From JBCDBH01 sp039184055 (lineage in GTDB: Bacteria > Acidobacteriota > Thermoanaerobaculia > Multivoradales > J023), in the NCBI GenBank assembly GCA_039184055.1, contig JBCDBH010000180.1:1-11665 (forward strand): a stretch of 11,665 bases of DNA, read 5' to 3'. A program made the position numbers and the translations under genes. Below, piece after piece: positions 7,113-11,665 of the stretch. Under the pieces are notes generated by a model. That model worked only from the letters and a program-made list of their open reading frames with translations, did not search any database and was not told the origin of the DNA. How positions within the stretch are numbered: position 1 is the first letter of the stretch; every line of letters starts with the position of its first letter.

Positions 7113-8219
7113 TCAGGCCGGCGCGGGTGGTGTGTACTCGGCCGGCTGGGCGGGGTGCACGGTCATGATGCCGAGGCCCGGCTCACGCTCAATCCGAATC
7201 GGATACGGAAAGATCGGCGTGGTGACGCTCTTGATGGCGCGCACGATCTCGATCTTCTCGCGATATTTGCCACCCCATTCGGCCGCCATGTCCTTCGAGG
7301 TCAGGCTCATCTCCTCGATCAAGAACACCGCGTCGGCGGTGTGCTGGAGCGCTTCGCCACCCACCGGTGAGCCGGTGTCGCGAATCTGACCGATACACAA
7401 ACAGGTAACACCGTTTTCGTGGTTGTAGGTCTTGAGCGCGGAGAGGTTGTCGGCGGTGCGATGTTTGGTCGGATCGAGCATGTTGAGCGAGTCGATGATC
7501 ACGAAATCGATCCGCTCCTTCTCCACCAGGTAGCGATAACGCTGGATGAAATCATCCCAGCTCTGGCCCTTGTGGTACTGGCTCTCGAGCACCCAGATGT
7601 TGTCGAGGACCTGCTCGGCGAGCTTGTCTTCATCGAGCCCGGTGACGTGCATGCCGAGCTTGACCAGCCGTGAACAGAGGTCGTCACGACCACCGTTCTC
7701 TTCAGTGTGAAAACCCTCTTCGGCGACCACGAAAGCGCACCGCGTCCCGGTGGCCGCGACTTTGACCAAGCCCGCCAACGCGCTCCGGGTTTTGCCCTTG
7801 CCCGGAGGTCCCGCCAACGCCATGGTGCAGCCCTTGGGAATGCCACCCAGCGCATGCTCGCCGTCTTCGGTGAGACAGAGCACGTCGAGCACCGAACCCA
7901 TCTCGACGCCTTCTTGCGTCTTGACGCGATTGGCCAGGAGGGACGGGCGGATGATGTCGGAGTCGAGCCCGGGATCGGCGTCCTCGGTGGCCTGAGGCAC
8001 CGCGAACGGCATCGCCGACGGATCCATGGTCATGCCTCCCATCGGCATGGCCCCGCCGCCACCTCCCATCATCTGCATCATTTGCATCATCTGCATCATC
8101 ATGCCCATCGGATTCGCCTGGGGCATGGCGCCGGGCATACCCGGTTGTGGCATCCCTGGCATCGCGCCTTGTTGCGGCATCATCGGCTGTTGCGGGGGGG
8201 TCTGGGATTCGTCTGCCAC
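7113..8219 (-). CDS. RecA-superfamily ATPase, RadA/KaiC-like, with Met-rich N-terminal tail
   Basis: The protein has 368 residues. The start is GTG 8219, with GGAGG 6 nt upstream. Residues 1-~75 are low-complexity Met/Gln/Pro/Gly sequence containing 22 Met in the first 70 residues, including MMMQMMQMMQMM and a G5 run. The ATPase core begins near 100. Walker A is GPPGKGKT (137-144), a likely catalytic acidic pair is AEEGFH (166-171), and Walker B is DFVIID (238-243). The sequence CIGQIRDTGSPVGGEALQH (275-293) resembles the RadA segment before the DNA-binding loop, and EIVRAIKS (324-331) sits where RadA reads LRAxKNRFG. The zinc finger, the KNRFG motif and the Lon-like C-terminal domain of RadA/Sms are absent. 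Such ATPases form rings or filaments on DNA or act as switches (RAD55/KaiC type). The close downstream ligase suggests DNA repair or recombination (inference). The gene could equally be a distant KaiC-family regulator. Confidence 0.85.
   Translation of the reverse strand: MADESQTPPQQPMMPQQGAMPGMPQPGMPGAMPQANPMGMMMQMMQMMQMMGGGGGAMPMGGMTMDPSAMPFAVPQATEDADPGLDSDIIRPSLLANRVKTQEGVEMGSVLDVLCLTEDGEHALGGIPKGCTMALAGPPGKGKTRSALAGLVKVAATGTRCAFVVAEEGFHTEENGGRDDLCSRLVKLGMHVTGLDEDKLAEQVLDNIWVLESQYHKGQSWDDFIQRYRYLVEKERIDFVIIDSLNMLDPTKHRTADNLSALKTYNHENGVTCLCIGQIRDTGSPVGGEALQHTADAVFLIEEMSLTSKDMAAEWGGKYREKIEIVRAIKSVTTPIFPYPIRIEREPGLGIMTVHPAQPAEYTPPAPA
8067..8102. repeat. 9-bp tandem repeat encoding the MMQ tract
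   Basis: On the plus strand CATCATCTG, CATCATTTG, CATCATCTG and CATCATCAT follow one another in four 9-bp units. On the minus strand they encode repeated Met-Met-Gln in the tail of the RadA-like ATPase. The in-frame 9-bp unit means copy number could change without a frameshift. Confidence 0.9.
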
Positions 8220-8225
8220 CTTTGG

Positions 8226-8230
8226 CCTCC
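8226..8230 (-). promoter_or_regulatory. Shine-Dalgarno site of the RadA-like ATPase gene
   Basis: GGAGG on the minus strand, spacer CCAAAG (6 nt), then GTG at 8219. It decides in favour of the GTG start and so keeps the whole Met-rich tail in the protein. Confidence 0.8.
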
Positions 8231-8242
8231 AAGCTATGGACG

Positions 8243-8269
8243 TTGTCGTACGAATCTATCGGATATGCT
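8243..8269 (+). promoter_or_regulatory. Possible promoter of the cupin gene
   Basis: TTGTCG (8243-8248) and TATGCT (8264-8269) lie in the 56-bp gap between two divergent starts. The spacer is 15 nt, shorter than the preferred 17, so this is weak. The expected transcription start would coincide with the ATG. Confidence 0.25.
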
Positions 8270-8275
8270 GAGCCA

Positions 8276-8611
8276 ATGTGCGCCACCGGCCGTCTGCTAC
8301 GCGATCTGCCTATTGCCGAAGACGAGGTCTTCGAGACCCTGGTCCAAAAAGGGGCGGTGCGGATCGAGCGTATTACCTCGAAAGGTCACAGCTCCCCACC
8401 CGGCTTCTGGTACGACCAGGACGAAGACGAGTGGGTGATGGTGATGGCCGGCCGAGCGACGCTGGTGATCGAAGGCCGTGACCAGCCCGTGGTGCTGCGT
8501 CCCGGCGACTGGCTCGAGCTCCCCGCTCATACTCGGCACCGAATCGTCGAGACCGATGCCGATGAGGCCACTGTGTGGCTGGCGATCTTCTACCCCGCGA
8601 AAGAGCGCTGA
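8276..8611 (+). CDS. Small single-domain cupin protein
   Basis: The protein has 111 residues from ATG 8276. The longer frame from 8147 is rejected because it overlaps the start of the divergent ATPase gene. Cupin motif 1 is WYDQDEDEWVMVMAG (45-59): it keeps the Glu and the E-x6-G spacing, but the usual HxH pair is replaced by Tyr-Asp-Gln. Motif 2 is PGDWLELPAHTRHRI (76-90), with His85 and His88. This matches a common family of ~110-residue cupins whose substrate is unknown. If a metal is bound, ligands would come from Glu52, His85 and His88. No Shine-Dalgarno sequence is visible. A weak -10 (TATGCT, 8264-8269) ends 6 nt before the ATG, so the mRNA may be leaderless (inference). The gene converges with the transporter gene 33 bp downstream. 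Confidence 0.85.
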   Translation: MCATGRLLRDLPIAEDEVFETLVQKGAVRIERITSKGHSSPPGFWYDQDEDEWVMVMAGRATLVIEGRDQPVVLRPGDWLELPAHTRHRIVETDADEATVWLAIFYPAKER

Positions 8612-8644
8612 ACGCCAGCCCATGAAATGGCGACCGGGCTCGGA

Positions 8645-10009
8645 TCAGAGACCGAGCGCCGTCCACACGGTGGTGATGAACACCAGCAGGATCAGCAGCG
8701 GGCAGATGAAGCGCACGAACACCGACCACACCTTGCCGAAGGTGCTGGTCGCCACGCCCGGATAACCGCTCTCCATCTCGGTAAACGCCCCGCGTAGCGT
8801 CCACACGTATGCCAGGAAGATACAGATCATGAAGCCACCGAGCGGCAGACCGATCTGATTGAAGATCAGGTCGAAGTGCCCGATCAACGAGAAGTTGAAC
8901 GACACCACGACCGCGATCGCACCGATCAGAATGCCGAAAAGCAGCGTCGACTTACGACGCTCGAGCTTGAGCTCGTCGATACCGAACGACACCGGCACCT
9001 CGAGCAGGGAGATGGTCGAGGTGAGCGCCGCCATCGACAAGAGCACGAAGAAGGCGAAGCCGAAGATCACGCCGATCAATCCACCCATGGCGTCGAAGAG
9101 CTGAGGCAGAACGGCGAAAACCAACGTGTCGCTGTTGATCAACGCGCCCGTGTCGGGGTTGATGATCTCGATCCCAGCGCCCTGGGCAACGTACATCGCC
9201 GGCATGATCAACAAGCCGGCGAGAAACGCGATCGAGAAATCAGCGGTGGTGACGAGCGCCGCGGCCTCCGGGATGCTCTCTTTCTCGTCGAGGTACGAGC
9301 CATAGGTGATCAACGCGCCCATACCGAGCGACAACGAGAAGAAGGCCTGGGCCATGGCCGAGAAGATGACGGTCGTGTTGAGGTCACCGAGATCGGGCTT
9401 CAGGTACTCGGTGAGACCGGTCATCGCGCCGTCACGGGTGAGCACGAAACCGATCATCACCAGGAGCATGCCGATCAGCGCCGGCATCAGAGTCTTGGTG
9501 GCACGCTCGATACCCGCCGCCACGCCACCGAGCACGATGCCGACGGTGCCGACCATGAAGAGCACCGTGAAGATGGCCGTCTTGACGCCCGGTGAAATCG
9601 TGCTGAGCGTCGTGTAAAGCGCTTCGGCGCCGAACATCTTGGCGATTTCAGCAACGACAAAGCTGAGCGTCCAACCGGCGACGACAAGGTAAAACGACAA
9701 AATAAAAATGCCGCACAAAATGCCCCAGCCACCGATCAAAAACCACGGCCCTTTGCCACCGGACAACACCTTGAACGCACCCACCGGATTGCGTCGTGTT
9801 TTGCGCCCGATGGCGAGCTCGGCCACCATCACCGGAAAACCGACAATAAAACAGCAAAGAATGTAGACCACCAAGAATGCGGCACCACCGTTGTCGGCAA
9901 CCTCGCTGGGGAACTTCCAGATATTGCCCAATCCCACCGCCGAACCCGCCGCCGCCAACACAAATCCCAGCTTCGAGCTCCAAAGGCCACGTTCTTGGGT
10001 CGTCTGCAT
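8645..10009 (-). CDS. Sodium-dependent transporter, neurotransmitter:sodium symporter (SNF/SLC6) family
   Basis: The protein has 454 residues with about 11 transmembrane helices. ATG 10009 is preceded by AAAGGAG at 5 nt. The family signature GSAVGLGNIWKFP (22-34) forms the unwound TM1 that binds Na+ and substrate. SLSLGMGALITYGSYL (225-240) is the unwound TM6. The length and the single last helix (FVRFICPLLILLVFITTVW) resemble the 11-helix bacterial members MhsT and Tyt1 rather than 12-helix LeuT. By hand alignment Asp257 sits where LeuT has Asn286 and Ala261 where LeuT has Glu290; this is tentative. These proteins import amino acids or related compounds by Na+ symport across the inner membrane; the substrate here cannot be named. 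It appears monocistronic, with a terminator-like element and a hairpin upstream. Confidence 0.95.
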   Translation of the reverse strand: MQTTQERGLWSSKLGFVLAAAGSAVGLGNIWKFPSEVADNGGAAFLVVYILCCFIVGFPVMVAELAIGRKTRRNPVGAFKVLSGGKGPWFLIGGWGILCGIFILSFYLVVAGWTLSFVVAEIAKMFGAEALYTTLSTISPGVKTAIFTVLFMVGTVGIVLGGVAAGIERATKTLMPALIGMLLVMIGFVLTRDGAMTGLTEYLKPDLGDLNTTVIFSAMAQAFFSLSLGMGALITYGSYLDEKESIPEAAALVTTADFSIAFLAGLLIMPAMYVAQGAGIEIINPDTGALINSDTLVFAVLPQLFDAMGGLIGVIFGFAFFVLLSMAALTSTISLLEVPVSFGIDELKLERRKSTLLFGILIGAIAVVVSFNFSLIGHFDLIFNQIGLPLGGFMICIFLAYVWTLRGAFTEMESGYPGVATSTFGKVWSVFVRFICPLLILLVFITTVWTALGL

Positions 10010-10014
10010 GTGCG

Positions 10015-10021
10015 CTCCTTT
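10015..10021 (-). promoter_or_regulatory. Shine-Dalgarno site of the transporter gene
   Basis: AAAGGAG on the minus strand with the 5-nt spacer CGCAC before ATG 10009. It lies directly downstream of the hairpin at 10025-10046. Confidence 0.8.
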
Positions 10022-10024
10022 ACC

Positions 10025-10046
10025 GGACCACCCATAGCGGGTGTCC
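10025..10046 (-). promoter_or_regulatory. Hairpin directly upstream of the transporter ribosome binding site
   Basis: On the minus strand GGACACCC pairs with GGGTGGTCC with one bulged base, around the loop GCTAT. The 3' arm ends 3 nt before the AAAGGAG site. It lacks a T-tract, so it is not a terminator. It could stabilise the leader RNA, bind a protein as a quasi-palindrome, or be fortuitous. Confidence 0.4.
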
Positions 10047-10070
10047 TCGATCAGAATGAAATGTCACGCC

Positions 10071-10089
10071 AAAAAACGGCGATACCGCC
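10071..10089 (-). terminator. Probable short intrinsic terminator of the kinase operon
   Basis: On the minus strand GGCG-GTAT-CGCC is followed by G and six T (10076 down to 10071), 65 bp after the kinase stop codon. The stem has only 4 G/C pairs, which is short, and the T6 run itself forms part of an alternative loop between CGCC and GGCG. The position between two same-strand genes is right for a terminator. Confidence 0.45.
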
Positions 10090-10154
10090 CTCTACCTCGT
10101 AGATGGAGTCGATTTTACCAGCTTGTGACCGTGTCGTATATCGAGCCGTCACGT

Positions 10155-11324
10155 CTAAAGGGGCGCGGTGAGATGAGGCAGGCGACGTTCGAGCTCACTG
10201 GTGACGACCCGCAAGGCACGGACGAGGGTGGTCGATACCTCATCGGTATCGAGAATGGGCACGTCGCGCTCCTCGGCCTGGACGAGCAGGTGATTCTGAA
10301 TCTCACGGATATCGTCGAAGTGGGTGTGATAGCGCTCGGCACGGCGTTTCGCGGTGCCTCGCTGCACGAAGCGGCTGCGGTGGTTCTCCTCGTCGAGCGC
10401 GGTGAGCAGGAGCGGCACCTGGATGACGTGCTCATCGAGGTCGGCGAAGGGCACGAAGGGCGGAATCAAATGCACCCCTTCGACGAGGATGTTCATCCGT
10501 TCGGTGATCGCTCGTTCGACCAGCGCGCGTACCCCGACACAGACGCGACGCGACTGCTCGTCGAAATGCTCCAACACGCGCTTGGTACGGCTACGGCGAC
10601 GGCCGTGGTCGGGAGGATCGAAGCTCGAGCGGTGCAAGCCGGGCAGAATCGGACGGGCGAACACCATCCGCATCACCTGGCGAACCGTGTCGGTGGCGTT
10701 GACCCGATAAATCTGTAGCAGGGGTGCGAGCTCGACCGCGAGAGTCGATTTCCCCGTACCGCTCGCCCCTCCCAGATAAATCACCAGCGGCTTCGGCAAT
10801 TGCTCGATTCGCCCCAACAACCGGTAACGCCCCGCGGTCTCGGAGCCGACACGCTCTTCGAGCAAGGCACCGATCCGGCTCTCCAGATCACCGGTCTCGA
10901 GACGCTCGATCTGCTCGCGTTGCAGCTCGGCCTGGAGCTCGCCTACCAGGGCATAAGCCTGGTCGAAGTCGACCCCGGCGGCGGTCAAGCTACGCGCCAG
11001 CAAACCCCGTGAAAACGGCTGCTCGGCACCGCTCCCCAACACCACGCGAAGCGTCGAGCCCGGAGCCGGGGTCCGGTCGAGACGGGCCAAACGCTCAGCG
11101 GGAAGAAGACGTTCGAGCTCGGTGCGTAGAAGACGCTCGAGCTCCTCGCTCGACACTTCGTCACGACCGGCAAGACGATCACGCAAGGCTTGCGCCGCCG
11201 CGTAGGCATCGTCGAACGCCAAACCACGCAACACCAGATCGTGCGTCACCATGCCACGTAGAAACGGCACCGTCTCACCGGACGGTCGACGAATCCGCGT
11301 CCGGCCTTGCTTGGCTCGCGCCAC
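10155..11324 (-). CDS. 2-phosphoglycerate kinase homologue (COG2074) with two tandem ATP-cone domains
   Basis: The protein has 389 residues. GTG 11324 lies 3 bp after the stop of the upstream gene and no strong ribosome site is visible, so translation is probably coupled. Residues ~8-75 (IRRPSGETVPFLRGMVTHDLVLRGL) form one ATP-cone, and ~91-170 (LRVVLGSGAEQPFSRGLLARSL) a second; such modules bind nucleotides and regulate enzymes. The kinase domain has the P-loop GGASGTGKST (185-194), the family segment VNATDTVRQVMRMV (208-221), ILVEGVHLIP (279-288) and a C-terminal helix RAERYHTHFDDIREIQNHL (328-346). In methanogens the family phosphorylates 2-phosphoglycerate to 2,3-bisphosphoglycerate, precursor of the cyclic thermolyte. 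Plant relatives (LPA1) affect phytic acid levels. Here the substrate is unproven. The archaeal enzyme is about 300 residues, and the extra length matches the second cone. Confidence 0.85.
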   Translation of the reverse strand: MARAKQGRTRIRRPSGETVPFLRGMVTHDLVLRGLAFDDAYAAAQALRDRLAGRDEVSSEELERLLRTELERLLPAERLARLDRTPAPGSTLRVVLGSGAEQPFSRGLLARSLTAAGVDFDQAYALVGELQAELQREQIERLETGDLESRIGALLEERVGSETAGRYRLLGRIEQLPKPLVIYLGGASGTGKSTLAVELAPLLQIYRVNATDTVRQVMRMVFARPILPGLHRSSFDPPDHGRRRSRTKRVLEHFDEQSRRVCVGVRALVERAITERMNILVEGVHLIPPFVPFADLDEHVIQVPLLLTALDEENHRSRFVQRGTAKRRAERYHTHFDDIREIQNHLLVQAEERDVPILDTDEVSTTLVRALRVVTSELERRLPHLTAPL

Positions 11325-11327
11325 GGA

Positions 11328-11665
11328 TCAGGGACCGGCGGAAAGGTTCTTCGAGGAGGTCGAGCGGGTAACAGGGGTCGACGCTACGGGAGGCTTGACG
11401 CTGGCACCGCGCGGCTTCTTGCCGGCGGCCGGCTTGGCGGGCAATCCGTCGACGCCCAGGGACACCTGAGCCCGACGCCCGACCAGGCGATGACGGAGCA
11501 GACCGAGCATGCGGTTGATCGGGTTGCTACGTCCCAAGAAAGGCACCATGGGCTGACGCCGCTCGCCCAGATCGCGCCGTAGCTCGAGCAACTCACTATT
11601 GCCGGCGTCGATCAGCAAACCTCTTTCGACGATGTCGATCGCCGCCCGACGATCTCCCACCATCA
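11328..11665 (-). CDS. C-terminal end of a TPR-like protein (partial at window edge)
   Basis: The frame is open to the right edge of the window and stops at TGA 11330-11328. The 111 visible residues begin with RRAAIDIVERGLLIDAGNSELLELRRDL, which has the spacing and composition of a tetratricopeptide-repeat helix pair. Then come a basic QPMVPFLGRSNPINRMLGLLRHRLVG segment and a disordered Lys/Pro/Ser/Thr tail of about 40 residues. An ATG at 11663 is probably internal, since it falls within the repeat. The gene precedes the kinase homologue by 3 bp, so the two form an operon and may share a pathway. Function cannot be assigned from this fragment. Confidence 0.7.
   Translation of the reverse strand, partial: MVGDRRAAIDIVERGLLIDAGNSELLELRRDLGERRQPMVPFLGRSNPINRMLGLLRHRLVGRRAQVSLGVDGLPAKPAAGKKPRGASVKPPVASTPVTRSTSSKNLSAGP

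Noticed and set aside
8147..8275. Longer cupin start at 8147
   Set aside because: It would run through the divergent ATPase gene start, and the added residues do not fit the cupin fold. The ATG at 8276 gives the usual ~110-residue length.
8600..8665. Small GCTCGG/CCGAGC stem near 8638-8655 as a bidirectional terminator
   Set aside because: It has only six pairs, an 8-nt loop, no T-tract on either strand, and overlaps the transporter stop region.
8876..9595. Plus-strand open frame of 239 codons rich in Arg, Asp, Glu, His and Gln
   Set aside because: It is the antisense of the transporter gene. The composition is typical of the complement of hydrophobic transmembrane codons, and there is no start signal.
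10041..10718. Long plus-strand open frame of 225 codons
   Set aside because: It lies antisense to the 2-phosphoglycerate kinase homologue, whose minus-strand frame has clear P-loop and ATP-cone motifs. The plus-strand translation shows no recognisable domain.
1..11665. CRISPR arrays, tRNA or rRNA genes, insertion sequences, phage genes, toxin-antitoxin pairs
   Set aside because: Both strands were scanned by eye. No regularly spaced repeats, cloverleaf-like genes, transposase motifs or short gene pairs of that kind were seen.

Overview
The window is GC-rich bacterial chromosomal DNA, roughly 60% G+C judged by eye. Most genes lie on the minus strand; only an RND pump gene at the left edge and a small cupin gene read on the plus strand. 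Several genes have clear Shine-Dalgarno sequences (AAAGGAGG, GGAGG, AAAGGAG). No tRNA, rRNA, CRISPR array, transposase or phage gene is visible. A VWFA-related protein of the type first named in Acidobacteria, a bacterial 2-phosphoglycerate kinase homologue and an archaeal-style ATP-dependent DNA ligase together suggest Acidobacteriota or another deep environmental lineage such as the former deltaproteobacterial groups. That assignment is a low-confidence inference.

Layout from left to right. (1) 1-972, plus strand: C-terminal part of an RND efflux pump permease, followed by a strong intrinsic terminator at 994-1025. (2) 4763 down to 1050, minus strand: a probable three-gene operon. It encodes a DUF6544-like membrane-anchored protein, a secreted VWFA-related protein (TIGR03436-like), and a small secreted-like protein with three DxDxDG acidic loops. 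The last gene is broken by two apparent +1 frameshifts and carries a perfect 33-bp palindrome near its start. (3) 4764-5192: a gene-free stretch of about 430 bp with a short tandem repeat. (4) 8219 down to 5193, minus strand: a two-gene operon encoding a RecA/RadA-like ATPase with a methionine-rich N-terminal tail and, 9 bp downstream, an ATP-dependent DNA ligase with all expected nucleotidyltransferase motifs. (5) 8276-8611, plus strand: a small cupin gene divergent from that operon. (6) 10009 down to 8645, minus strand: an 11-helix sodium:neurotransmitter-symporter-family transporter. (7) 11665 down to 10155, minus strand: the end of a TPR-like gene, then a 2-phosphoglycerate kinase homologue with two tandem ATP-cone domains, closed by a probable short terminator at 10071-10089.

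The most interesting element is the ATPase-ligase pair. Its tight spacing suggests a joint role in DNA repair or recombination, and the ATPase lacks the usual RadA zinc finger, KNRFG motif and Lon-like domain. The tandem-ATP-cone kinase suggests a nucleotide-sensing enzyme of 2,3-bisphosphoglycerate-type or inositol-phosphate-type metabolism. The VWFA operon resembles an envelope or secreted module whose last gene is decaying or mis-assembled.
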